Translations under genes and position numbers: made by a program
Notes under the pieces: model-generated
What the model saw: only the letters and a program-made list of their open reading frames with translations
Database searches by the model: none
What the model was told of the DNA's origin: nothing
DNA from: Candidatus Curtissbacteria bacterium RIFCSPLOWO2_12_FULL_41_16
Lineage (GTDB): Bacteria > Patescibacteriota > Microgenomatia > Curtissbacterales > GWA2-41-24
Direction: 5' to 3'
NCBI GenBank assembly: GCA_001776545.1
Contig: MFBZ01000019.1
Span: 1-49,697 of the forward strand
DNA: 49,697 nucleotides
Shown: in pieces, positions 32,344-39,180 of the stretch
How positions within the stretch are numbered: the stretch's first letter is position 1
How the letters are laid out: every line of letters starts with the position of its first letter

Positions 32344-32642
32344 CTAGCGGGGTTCACGGCACTTGGAATGGATGCAGACACGCTCTTGATTTTGACAGAC
32401 GTTGCAGGTGTTTTAGATCCTAGCTGAAAATTGATAGAAGACGGGAAAAGCGTAAGTGTTGACGAGTTGATCGGTAAATCTGATAAGGGTAGGGGGTATG
32501 AAGTCTAAGGTAGAGATTGCAAGAGAGGCCGCAGGAAATGGAATAAATACATATATTGCCGACGCTAAACGGGAAAGTGTTATTCTAGAAATAGCGAGTG
32601 GCAAGGTTTCAGGGATTTGTACCTTTTTTAATAAAGTGAATA
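32344..32642 (+). pseudogene. Decayed amino-acid kinase remnant (glutamate 5-kinase-like)
   Basis: In frame fragments read MDADTLLILTDVAGVLDPS, a TGA, then KLIEDGKSVSVDELIGKSDK, a frameshift near 32500, then MKSKVEIAREAAGNGI and YIADAKRESVILEIASG. The order matches the C-terminal half of the amino-acid kinase fold (LTDxxGV, MxxKVxxA). It is closest to glutamate 5-kinase or acetylglutamate kinase from memory. The N-terminal half is missing. The 458-base interval 32187-32645 holds this remnant and the promoter region only. Confidence 0.65.
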
Positions 32643-32645
32643 AAA

Positions 32646-32978
32646 ATGGCGACAATTGAAGATTTTCGAAAACTGGATATTAGAGTTGGAAAAATCGTTA
32701 AAGTCGAAGACTTTCCAGAGGCTAGGAAACCTTCGTATAAATTGGGGATAGATTTTGGTGGCGAAATCGGTATAAAGCATTCATCTGCCCAACTTGTAGA
32801 TCTCTATACAAAAGAAGAGTTAACCGGTAAACTGGTTTTAGGAGTAGTGAACCTGGAGCCAAGACAAATCGGACCATTTGTTTCCGAGGTGTTGACACTT
32901 GGAGTACCTAATGATGAGCATCAATGTATTTTAATCACACCCGATAAGGCAGCAAAACTTGGCGTAAAATTATATTAG
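32646..32978 (+). CDS. csaA: CsaA-type tRNA-binding-domain protein
   Basis: A 110-residue OB-fold protein starting MATIEDFRKLDIRVGKIVKV. CsaA family blocks are EDFPEARKPSYKLGIDFGGE, GIKHSSAQL, LVLGVVNLEPRQIGPFVSEV and LTLGVPNDE near the C terminus. CsaA is a small dimeric tRNA-binding protein with export-related chaperone activity in Bacillus. Full length. It begins after the decayed kinase and ends just before MITE-like element 4, with proS beyond. Confidence 0.9.
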   Translation: MATIEDFRKLDIRVGKIVKVEDFPEARKPSYKLGIDFGGEIGIKHSSAQLVDLYTKEELTGKLVLGVVNLEPRQIGPFVSEVLTLGVPNDEHQCILITPDKAAKLGVKLY

Positions 32979-32982
32979 AACT

Positions 32983-33072
32983 TATTTTTCGAGCGAGCGA
33001 AGCGAGTCGAGAAATTTCCGCTGAAATTATAATAATTTTTAAGGTAAGTTCTCGACAAGCTCGAACAATAAT
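32983..33072. repeat. MITE-like element 4 of the GIY-YIG repeat family
   Basis: A 90-base element. The left arm ttcgagcgagcgaagcgagt and right arm ttctcgacaagctcgaa form inverted ends around an AT-rich core. It is similar along its length to 25017-25102 and ends 3 bases before the proS ATG. Confidence 0.75.
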
Positions 33073-33075
33073 GCG

Positions 33076-34317
33076 ATGAGATACAGCGAGCTTTTTGGCA
33101 AAACTTCAAAACAAATTCCCAAAGATGAGACGGCGACAAATGCCAAGCTTTTGACCCGCGGCGGATTTGTCAGAAAGGAAGTTGCCGGAGTTTATAACTA
33201 TTTGCCTTTGGGGCTTTTGGTCCTTGACAAAATCGCCAACATTGTGAGGGAGGAAATGAATGTAGCCGGGGGTCAGGAAGTCCTACTTTCTGCTTTGCAA
33301 TCCAGATCAAATTGGGAGAAAACAGGAAGATGGAAGAGTTTTGATGTGCTTTTTAAAGTAAAAAGCCAGTTCAAGGCGGAGTACGCTTTGGGGCCGACTC
33401 ATGAGGAAGTTCTTGTGCCGATAGTTCGCGATCGAGTTTCTTCTTACCGCGATTTGCCGCTTTATCTTTTTCAGATACAAAATAAATTCAGGGATGAGCC
33501 GAGGGCCAAAGCCGGGTTGTTGAGAGGCCGCGAATTTTTGATGAAGGATCTATATTCTTTTCATACCGATGAGAGCGACATGATGCGCTATTACGATGTG
33601 ATGAGGGCCTCTTATAAAAAAGTTTTTGCAAGGTGTGGTCTTAGCGCGATTGAGACAAAAGCGGGCGGCGGGACTTTTTCGGAATTTTCCCATGAGTACC
33701 AGGTAATTTGTGAGGCCGGGGAGGACGAAATTATTTACTGCCCCGGCGGTGATTTTGCCGAAAATGCCGAAATTGCCAAGGTGAAAGAAGGGAAACAATG
33801 CGATCTTGGTCACGGGCCTTTGAAAAAGGTAAAAACGATTGAGGTTGGTAATATCTTCCCCTTAAAAGATAAATTCTCCAAAGCCTTTGGTCTTACCTAC
33901 AAAAATAAGGAAGGTAGGGACGAGTTTGTCATAATGGGTTGTTACGGTATTGGCATATCAAGGCTTATGGGCGCAATTGTTGAGGTTTTGCACGACGAGC
34001 GCGGTATCATTTGGCCAGAGCAAGTAGCACCCTTTAGGGTGCACTTGCTAGTGATTAGTGATGAGGGATTAGTGATTAGTCAAGCAGAAGATATTTATAA
34101 CAAGTTGACTCGCGCAGGAGTTGAGGTGCTTTGGGATGATAGAGAAGATACATCGGCTGGTGAGAAATTTGCGGACGCGGACCTGATAGGAATTCCGGCG
34201 AGATTGGTTGTTTCCCGAAAAACCGGTAAGGATAAGGTTGAATGGAAAGAAAGAGACAAAAAAGAGACGGGAGTTATTTCTTATAAAGAGGTTATTGAAA
34301 GACTAAAGGGAGGTTAA
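33076..34317 (+). CDS. proS: Prolyl-tRNA synthetase, lacking editing insert
   Basis: A 413-residue class II synthetase. Motif 1 region is GVYNYLPLGLLVLDKI. Motif 2 is FQIQNKFRDEPRAK followed by GLLRGREFLMKDLYSFH. Motif 3 is GCYGIGISRLMGA (about residue 296). The anticodon domain follows from about 325 with VEVLWDDREDTSAGEKFADADLIGIP. E. coli ProRS (572 residues) carries a 180-residue editing domain between motifs 2 and 3 that is absent here, so Ala-tRNAPro clearance would need another protein. A word repeat (34052-34080, LVISDEGLVISQ) sits in frame at the domain joint. Confidence 0.95.
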   Translation: MRYSELFGKTSKQIPKDETATNAKLLTRGGFVRKEVAGVYNYLPLGLLVLDKIANIVREEMNVAGGQEVLLSALQSRSNWEKTGRWKSFDVLFKVKSQFKAEYALGPTHEEVLVPIVRDRVSSYRDLPLYLFQIQNKFRDEPRAKAGLLRGREFLMKDLYSFHTDESDMMRYYDVMRASYKKVFARCGLSAIETKAGGGTFSEFSHEYQVICEAGEDEIIYCPGGDFAENAEIAKVKEGKQCDLGHGPLKKVKTIEVGNIFPLKDKFSKAFGLTYKNKEGRDEFVIMGCYGIGISRLMGAIVEVLHDERGIIWPEQVAPFRVHLLVISDEGLVISQAEDIYNKLTRAGVEVLWDDREDTSAGEKFADADLIGIPARLVVSRKTGKDKVEWKERDKKETGVISYKEVIERLKGG

Positions 34318-34348
34318 AAAGCGGCCTTTGCTATTTCCAAAAATGTAT

Positions 34349-34561
34349 TTATTTTTTCTTTGCGTTTCGTTTTTCGTCACGAGCAATTTCTGCCTGGCGG
34401 ATTAAGTTAAGCATTCCTTCAACGTCAACAGGCCCGTTGGAGTCCCTAACAACTCCTTGAATCGATACTGACCTTTGACCATTTCGTCTCATGGGTATGA
34501 CTGTTTTTTCTACATCCTTTCGATGCGAATTGTTGTTTCCCGGTCGCCTTTCTGCAGACAT
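34349..34561 (-). CDS. Small hypothetical protein
   Basis: A 70-residue, highly charged protein (MSAERRPGNNNSHRKDVEKT ... RQAEIARDEKRNAKKK). The ATG at 34561 is preferred because the longer frame (to 34786) would run through the tig promoter and start. It lies convergent to proS. I do not recognise it. The Lys-rich tail and low complexity suggest nucleic-acid or ribosome binding, but this is a guess. It could also be non-coding. Confidence 0.4.
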   Translation of the reverse strand: MSAERRPGNNNSHRKDVEKTVIPMRRNGQRSVSIQGVVRDSNGPVDVEGMLNLIRQAEIARDEKRNAKKK

Positions 34562-34638
34562 TACTATAGATTGTAATCTTTGCCTGCTGGAAAACTCAAG
34601 GTCGGTAGATTTTGGCAAACTATATGCAAGATTACATC

Positions 34639-34667
34639 TTGCTCTTGTTATCTTCGCAAGATATAAT
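34639..34667 (+). promoter_or_regulatory. Promoter of tig
   Basis: ttgctc, 17 bases, tataat. The predicted start near 34674 leaves a leader of about 23 bases, most of which is the hairpin described next. Confidence 0.65.
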
Positions 34668-34673
34668 TTCGAA

Positions 34674-34696
34674 GGCTCTGAGGAGCCGTCTTTTTT
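34674..34696 (+). terminator. Hairpin plus U tract immediately before tig ATG
   Basis: ggctc-tgag-gagcc then gtctttttt, then the ATG at 34697. It has the shape of an intrinsic terminator or attenuator and leaves no room for a Shine-Dalgarno. Confidence 0.55.
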
Positions 34697-35854
34697 ATGC
34701 AGTACACGGTAAGTCATCAAGAAAAGGGAAAGGTTGAGGTTAAAGTTGACGTGCCCAAGGCTGGGTTTGATACGACATATAACCAAATACTTTCAGAGCT
34801 TGGTAAGGGCGCAAAAATTGCCGGGTTTAGACCGGGTATGGTACCGGCAGATGTTATTGAGCAACATGTTGGATATAACAAGATACTAAATGAGACGGCC
34901 AGTTTTTTAATTTCCAAGCATTTGGGTGAGATCTTTCAAAAAGAAAATCTAGTACCTCTTGCGTCGCCAAAAATTGCAATCTCGTCACTTTCCAAAAACT
35001 CGCCTTTTGTCTTTACTGCCTCATTTACTCAAAAACCTCAGGTTACAATTGGCGACTGGGAAAAAATAAAAGTTGCCAAAATTAAAGCAAAAGAAATTTC
35101 AGAGGAAGATATAAATCAGTCGATAAAGAATATTTTTGAAGCATGGAAAGCTCGGAAGTCGGATATCGGAGGTCAGACATCAGAAGATGATAAAAGCGGG
35201 GAAGAAGCCGGAAAGTTTATTTATGATGCGCGAGGGAACAAAATCTTCATCAAGGATGAATCAGCTCGGCCCACCTCCGAGGAGTCCCCTTCGACTTCGC
35301 TCAGGGCAAGCAAGGCCACCTCGGAGGTGAAAGATACTCCTGATGACAATTTCGCGAGGGCGATTGGTGCAAGAGATCTTGCTCATCTTCACGTGATTGT
35401 CAAAAAAGATCTGGAAACGATTATGGCGGATAGCGCTGAGGCAAAATTTGAACAGGAAATTTTTGAAAAAATTCTGGAGCTTGGTAGTGTTGAAGTTCCT
35501 GAGATTTTAGTTGAAGATGAGCTGAGCCGAATGCTTTTAAGGCTTGCTTCCGAGCTGGAGCGACAAAAAAGAAAACTGGAGGATTATCTTGCCGAGCAGA
35601 AAACTACTATTGACGAGCTTAAGAAAAAATGGCAAGGCCAGGCAGAAAAAAATGTCAGGATTAGCCTGATTTTGGAGCAAATCGGGAAAGACGAGAAAGT
35701 ACAGGTCGCCCGGGAAGAGGTGGAGCAAGTCCTAAAGGGGTTAGCCCAAACTAATCTTTCAGAGGAGCAGAAAAAAGATTTGGAAAAATACATCGCCTTC
35801 AATATTTTCCAGACAAAGACTTTGGATTTAGTGAAGAAAACAGTAACAGCGTAA
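34697..35854 (+). CDS. tig: Trigger factor without PPIase domain
   Basis: A 385-residue ribosome-associated chaperone. The ribosome-binding tail motif GFRPGMVP lies at about residues 43-50. The C-terminal helical arms are clear (LVEDELSRMLLRLASELERQ, ENV/RISLILEQIGKDEKVQV, with VAREEVEQVL). Between them (about residues 150-225) there is no FKBP-like domain, only a charged linker. That linker contains the segment SARPTSEESPSTSLRASKAT, encoded by palindromic repeats at 35270-35330. PPIase-free trigger factors can still act as chaperones. The start has no ribosome binding site and follows a hairpin. Confidence 0.9.
   Translation: MQYTVSHQEKGKVEVKVDVPKAGFDTTYNQILSELGKGAKIAGFRPGMVPADVIEQHVGYNKILNETASFLISKHLGEIFQKENLVPLASPKIAISSLSKNSPFVFTASFTQKPQVTIGDWEKIKVAKIKAKEISEEDINQSIKNIFEAWKARKSDIGGQTSEDDKSGEEAGKFIYDARGNKIFIKDESARPTSEESPSTSLRASKATSEVKDTPDDNFARAIGARDLAHLHVIVKKDLETIMADSAEAKFEQEIFEKILELGSVEVPEILVEDELSRMLLRLASELERQKRKLEDYLAEQKTTIDELKKKWQGQAEKNVRISLILEQIGKDEKVQVAREEVEQVLKGLAQTNLSEEQKKDLEKYIAFNIFQTKTLDLVKKTVTA
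35270..35330. repeat. In-gene palindromic repeats in tig linker
   Basis: ccacctccgagg ... ccacctcggaggtg as outer arms with ccttcgacttcgctcaggg between them. It is a composite of two repeat types found elsewhere in the window, in frame. Confidence 0.7.
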
Positions 35855-35929
35855 AAGAAATTGTTCAATTGCTACATTGTTAAATTGTTCGATGTAATTT
35901 TGATACGAGCTTAATCCGATAAAAGAATG

Positions 35930-35958
35930 TTGACAAATTTGTATACAAATTCTATACT
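35930..35958 (+). promoter_or_regulatory. Promoter with operator palindrome for TA pair 1
   Basis: ttgaca, 17 bases, tatact. The spacer contains the perfect 16-bp palindrome aatttgtatacaaatt (35936-35951), a natural site for autorepression by the antitoxin complex. Confidence 0.75.
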
Positions 35959-35978
35959 ATTTTTGTACTATTTTTGTT

Positions 35979-36233
35979 ATGCAATTTCCAATATTAAAGA
36001 GTATTACGGACATCAGAAAAAGCGCTGCGAGCATTTTTGATGAAGTTCGGGGAAAAGACGAAGTAGTTTTTGTCACTAAAAATAACGATAAACTGTCTGT
36101 AATTATTTCTCCTGAATACTTCGAGTCGTTGATTGAAGAGAATGAAACGTTATGGGAAGAGCTGGAAATGACACGTTCCAAAAAAGCTACGCGAAGCGAG
36201 AAAAGCTACAAGCTCGGGGATGTTATAATTTAG
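35979..36233 (+). CDS. Phd/YefM-type antitoxin
   Basis: An 84-residue protein starting MQFPILKSITDIRKSAASIF. The Phd/YefM fold is visible: an N-terminal DNA-binding part (SITDIRKSAASIFDEVRG), a strand pair EVVFVTKNNDKLSVIISPEYF and a C-terminal acidic helix that would neutralise the toxin. It is driven by a strong promoter carrying a palindromic operator. The toxin gene starts 29 bases downstream. Family assignment is from pattern, not search. Confidence 0.8.
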   Translation: MQFPILKSITDIRKSAASIFDEVRGKDEVVFVTKNNDKLSVIISPEYFESLIEENETLWEELEMTRSKKATRSEKSYKLGDVII

Positions 36234-36262
36234 AAGAAATTACATGAACGAAGTGAATATAA

Positions 36263-36520
36263 GTGGCAAGGTCTGAAGTCGAGTTTAAAAAATCGGCACT
36301 AAAGCAACTGCGAAAACTTCCAAAACAAATTCAGACAGGCATTTTAAAATCAATAACAACTTATCTTGTTGATTCTTCTCATATTGCTGACGGAAAACAT
36401 ATCAAGAAGCTGACAGGCGGTTACCGCTTGCGTTATACAAATTACCGGATTTTTTATTACATTAATAAAAATACAGTAATGATTACGTCAATTGTTCGGA
36501 GAACGTCTACAACCTATTAA
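36263..36520 (+). CDS. RelE/ParE-superfamily toxin
   Basis: An 85-residue protein from a GTG start (VARSEVEFKKSALKQLRKLP). The RelE/ParE pattern is present: V-E-F-K-K-S-A-L-K-Q-L-R-K-L-P, a helix, then HIKKLTGGYRLRYTNYRIFYYINKN, and a C-terminal IVRRTSTTY. Arg and Tyr residues near the C terminus fit an mRNA-cleaving RelE-type active site, though the DNA gyrase-targeting ParE cannot be excluded. It forms a module with the Phd/YefM-type gene upstream. Confidence 0.82.
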   Translation: MARSEVEFKKSALKQLRKLPKQIQTGILKSITTYLVDSSHIADGKHIKKLTGGYRLRYTNYRIFYYINKNTVMITSIVRRTSTTY

Positions 36521-36612
36521 TTTAGGTTGACCAAATCAGGCTTGGTTGATAAAAATAGATGGAAGAGATAGAATGATTGGGCCGCTTGGCTTAGGAAGGA
36601 TGTGTAATTTGT

Positions 36613-37455
36613 TTGGCAAAGACCATTGTTACCCATATCTCTCCGGATTTTGACGGAATCCCGGCTATTTGGCTCCTAAAAAAGTTCCATCCTGATTTTT
36701 CCGACGCAAGGTTAGCCTTTGTCCCGATCGGGACAAAAACTTATAACAACGAGCCTGTCGACTCAAACCCCGACGTTACCCATGTCGATACCGCAATGGG
36801 TAAGTTCGACCATCACCGGACCAACGAGTTTACCTGTGGAACTAAATTGGTTTACGAGTGGCTTGTTGCGGAAGGTTACGTCAAAGAAGAAAATAAAGCT
36901 GTCAGGAAGCTGGTTGAAATAGTTACCCAAATTGATCACGGTTGGGATAGTTACAAGTGGTGCGAAGCGGGTGACGACCGCTACGAATTTTTAATTCACA
37001 ATGTTCTTTCCGGCTGGAAAATGCTTTATCCCGGTGAAAACGAGAAATACGTGGAGTGGACTTTGGGCGCTCTTGATGCGATTTATAAAGTATTGGAGCT
37101 GAAAGTGGCAGCCCAGGAGGAGCTCGCGGACGGCTTAAAGTTTCAGACCAGATGGGGGGAAGGGATCGCGGCTTACACTGCTAACGATTCTGTTCTGGAT
37201 TTGGCAATAAGAATGGGCTTTGCGGTAGTTGTCCGCAAGGATCCGAATCGCGGGCATGTGCGAATTACGGGTTCGACTAATCACGACGTGGACTTAACCC
37301 GCGCTTTTGAGGTTTGCCGCGAAAAAGACCCGGATGCGACCTGGTTTTTGCACGCATCGAAAGTCCTTTTAAGAAACGGTTCGACCAGAAATCCCGACAT
37401 GCGCCCGACAAAGTTGGGAATTGAGGGAATTGTGGAGATTTTAAAGAAAGCTTAA
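36613..37455 (+). CDS. DHH-like phosphoesterase family protein
   Basis: A 280-residue protein from a TTG start (AGGAAGGA 12 bases upstream). Metal-binding patterns are THISPDFDGIPA (D12, D14), VTHVDT (D59) and KFDHHRT (residues 65-68), as in the DHH superfamily. QIDHGWDSYKW in the middle could carry a further metal ligand. The C-terminal 100 residues contain RKDPNRGHVRITGS, similar in style to DHHA1 substrate domains. A nucleotide or short oligonucleotide phosphoesterase is the likely class; the substrate is unknown. The HIT gene follows about 95 bases later. Confidence 0.65.
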   Translation: MAKTIVTHISPDFDGIPAIWLLKKFHPDFSDARLAFVPIGTKTYNNEPVDSNPDVTHVDTAMGKFDHHRTNEFTCGTKLVYEWLVAEGYVKEENKAVRKLVEIVTQIDHGWDSYKWCEAGDDRYEFLIHNVLSGWKMLYPGENEKYVEWTLGALDAIYKVLELKVAAQEELADGLKFQTRWGEGIAAYTANDSVLDLAIRMGFAVVVRKDPNRGHVRITGSTNHDVDLTRAFEVCREKDPDATWFLHASKVLLRNGSTRNPDMRPTKLGIEGIVEILKKA

Positions 37456-37550
37456 TAAATTTTCAATTTTTAATTGAAAATTGAAAATTACGGTAAATGA
37501 TCAAAACGTTAAAATTTTTTGTGAAGGAAGCGGGGTTAAGAATTAAATAC

Positions 37551-37892
37551 ATGACAAGCCGTGACTGTATCTTTTGCAAATTAATAAACGATGGCGGGTG
37601 GGCGTCGGAGCCGATTCTGGAAACGGATTCGATCGTTGCCGTAAGCGACATTAATCCTGTCGCCGATGTCCATATTTTGATAATCCCCAAAAATCATATC
37701 GAGTCGGTTTTGACAATAGGCGAAAAAGACAGTAGGGATATAATAGAAATGTTTAGTGTTGCTCAAAAAATTGTCGAAGAGAAAAAACTTGAGGCCTTCA
37801 GGTTAGCTTTTAACGCAGGCAGGTTTCAGCACGTGCCGCATTTGCATATGCACTTGTTGGCGGGAGGGAAGGTTCAATGGTCAAAACTTTAA
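37551..37892 (+). CDS. HIT family nucleotide hydrolase
   Basis: A 113-residue Hint-type protein starting MTSRDCIFCKLINDGGW. It has C-x-x-C near the N terminus, HILIIPKNHIES in the middle and the active site HVPHLHMHLLAGG (H-x-H-x-H) near residue 95, ending in W-S-K-L. HIT proteins hydrolyse AMP-linked substrates such as aminoacyl-AMP. The ATG at 37551 is chosen because the family starts there; the frame upstream is AT-rich. The 37456-37550 gap contains aaattgaaaatt word repeats. Confidence 0.93.
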   Translation: MTSRDCIFCKLINDGGWASEPILETDSIVAVSDINPVADVHILIIPKNHIESVLTIGEKDSRDIIEMFSVAQKIVEEKKLEAFRLAFNAGRFQHVPHLHMHLLAGGKVQWSKL

Positions 37893-37928
37893 GTAAATTT
37901 AAAATTTTAAATTTAAAATGTGAGGAAG

Positions 37929-37997
37929 CCCGCCTTGGTTTACCTTGCAGCTTTTCAGTATTATTCATACATGCTGCAAGGAGTGCCTGGTCGGCGG
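37929..37997 (+). promoter_or_regulatory. Structured 5' leader of rpsU
   Basis: A perfect 9-bp stem ccttgcagc / gctgcaagg (37943-37951, 37973-37981) with a 21-base loop, enclosed by ccgcc / ggcgg (37930-37934, 37993-37997). The purine-rich ribosome site (aaaggggg) follows. It may be a ribosomal-protein or other cis-regulatory RNA. Confidence 0.5.
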
Positions 37998-38019
37998 TTA
38001 CAAAGGGGGTGTTTTAAAG

Positions 38020-38205
38020 ATGGCAAAGGTCGTTTCGCAACCGGGAGAATCCGTTGAATCTTTGATTCGTAAATTTAATAAAAAGGTTCAAAATGAGGGG
38101 ATTCTTGCCGAAATTAAAAAAAGAGAACACTATTTAAAACCCTCTTTAAAGAGGCAGCAAAAAATTCAGATGGCGCGCAAAAAATATATTAGAAGTAAGT
38201 TTTAA
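38020..38205 (+). CDS. rpsU: 30S ribosomal protein S21
   Basis: A 61-residue basic protein starting MAKVVSQPGESVESLIRKFN. The S21 layout is clear: VESLIRKFNKKVQNEGIL, then EIKKREHYLKPSLKRQQK and a Lys/Arg-rich tail. The ATG at 38020 is chosen because the frame upstream is the structured leader. S21 helps form the anti-Shine-Dalgarno region of the 30S subunit, which is of interest in a genome with few Shine-Dalgarno sites. yqeY follows after a repeat array. Confidence 0.93.
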   Translation: MAKVVSQPGESVESLIRKFNKKVQNEGILAEIKKREHYLKPSLKRQQKIQMARKKYIRSKF

Positions 38206-38206
38206 A

Positions 38207-38248
38207 ATGCGAATTGATCCGAATTGTTAACCCGAATTTATTCGAATG
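38207..38248. repeat. Solo array of the GxxExxY-type repeat
   Basis: atgcgaattgatccgaattg, then cccgaatttattcgaat, ending 2 bases before the yqeY ATG. Related to 18994-19041 and 29357-29404. Confidence 0.65.
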
Positions 38249-38250
38249 AT

Positions 38251-38706
38251 ATGAGTAGCTTGCTTGAGCAGATAAGTCAAGATTTAAACTCGGCAATTAA
38301 GGCACGAGATGCGGTTGCCGTTTCGACACTTCGATTTTTGCTCTCGGGCCTTCATAACGCCAAAATTGCCAAAGGCAAAGATTTGGCCGATGATGAGGTA
38401 ATTTCGGAAATTGCGAAAGGAGTTAAGCGTCATCAAGAGTCGATTGTGGCATATGAGGCGGGTGGTAGGGTCGATCTTGCCGAAAAAGAAAAGACAGAGA
38501 TGGCCATCCTGCGAAAATATCAGCCTGCGCAACTTCCCGCGCAGGAGATTGAAAAGATTGTTGATGAGGTTATTGCCCAATTTGGGGCAGTGGGAATTGG
38601 GGATCTGAGTAAGGTAATGGCAGCGGTGATGCCAAAAGTCAAGGGCAAAGCGGACGGAGCGGTAGTCTCTGAAATTGTCAAATCAAGATTATCTACAAAT
38701 GGTTAA
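38251..38706 (+). CDS. yqeY: YqeY/GatB-like protein
   Basis: A 151-residue helical protein starting MSSLLEQISQDLNSAIKARD. YqeY family blocks are VAVSTLRFLLSGLHNAKI, KGVKRHQESIVAYEAGGR, AEKEKTEMAILRKYQPAQL and a C-terminal KVMAAVMPKVKGKADG. It resembles the tail domain of GatB and is thought to act in tRNA-dependent amidation or tRNA binding, but the role is unproven. The ATG at 38251 lies right after the repeat array. It overlaps ybeY by 8 bases. Confidence 0.92.
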   Translation: MSSLLEQISQDLNSAIKARDAVAVSTLRFLLSGLHNAKIAKGKDLADDEVISEIAKGVKRHQESIVAYEAGGRVDLAEKEKTEMAILRKYQPAQLPAQEIEKIVDEVIAQFGAVGIGDLSKVMAAVMPKVKGKADGAVVSEIVKSRLSTNG

Positions 38707-39124
38707 GGTTTTTGTCCACACCGACACGCGATATCCAGTCAACCGGAAAATAATAAGGCGTGCAGTGATTGATACTTTTAAAAAGAACGAGATTGAAAAT
38801 ATTGACGCGGAGGTTTCGGTCGCTGTCGTTGGACGCCGAAAAATGAAGGAACTTGCAAATAAGTTTTTTGGAGATAGCGCTTGCCATGAGGTTTTATCTT
38901 TCCCATTTGAGGATGTATCAAATACTTCTATTTCAGGACGCCTGCCTGCCGGCAGGCAGGGTTTTATCAATCTTCCAGACGGGATCTTGCGGTTTGGCGA
39001 TGTCGTTTTGAGCTGGCCAGAGGTCTTATTGGCTGCCGGCAGGGATAATGTTATGGTAGACGAGGAGCTTTATCTTTTAACTTCCCATGGGGTGGAACAT
39101 TTATTAGGGGAACATCATGAATGA
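38699..39124 (+). CDS. ybeY: Endoribonuclease YbeY
   Basis: A 141-residue metalloenzyme for 16S rRNA maturation and quality control. The zinc motif is SHGVEHLLGEHHE at the C terminus (H-x3-H-x5-H pattern), and earlier blocks are VSVAVVGRRKMKELANKFFG and HEVLSFPFED. The palindrome at 38941-38960 inserts G-R-L-P-A-G-R-Q-G in frame before FINLPDGILRFGDVVLS, a variable loop region of the family. The ATG at 38699 overlaps the yqeY stop; the frame upstream of it is yqeY. Confidence 0.93.
   Translation: MVKVFVHTDTRYPVNRKIIRRAVIDTFKKNEIENIDAEVSVAVVGRRKMKELANKFFGDSACHEVLSFPFEDVSNTSISGRLPAGRQGFINLPDGILRFGDVVLSWPEVLLAAGRDNVMVDEELYLLTSHGVEHLLGEHHE
38941..38960. repeat. In-gene 20-bp perfect palindrome in ybeY
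   Basis: cctgcctgccggcaggcagg, translated L-P-A-G-R-Q. From memory, the same peptide is common in proteins of CPR bacteria. Related fragments occur in dnaX (40302 on). Confidence 0.9.
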
Positions 39125-39180
39125 GATCACCCCATCCGTCAGCTGACGGATAGGGACCCCGAATAAAATTAAAATATATT

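Noticed and set aside
32400-32430. TGA read as an amino acid (recoded code as in some CPR groups)
   Set aside because: TGA is the natural stop of several intact genes here (for example tmk at 25776 and the IMP cyclohydrolase gene), and this gene also has a frameshift, so decay is simpler.
38207-38248. CRISPR array
   Set aside because: Repeat units are under 12 bases with 4-10 base gaps and vary; no spacers of 25-40 bases occur anywhere in the window, and the Cas2-like gene is alone.
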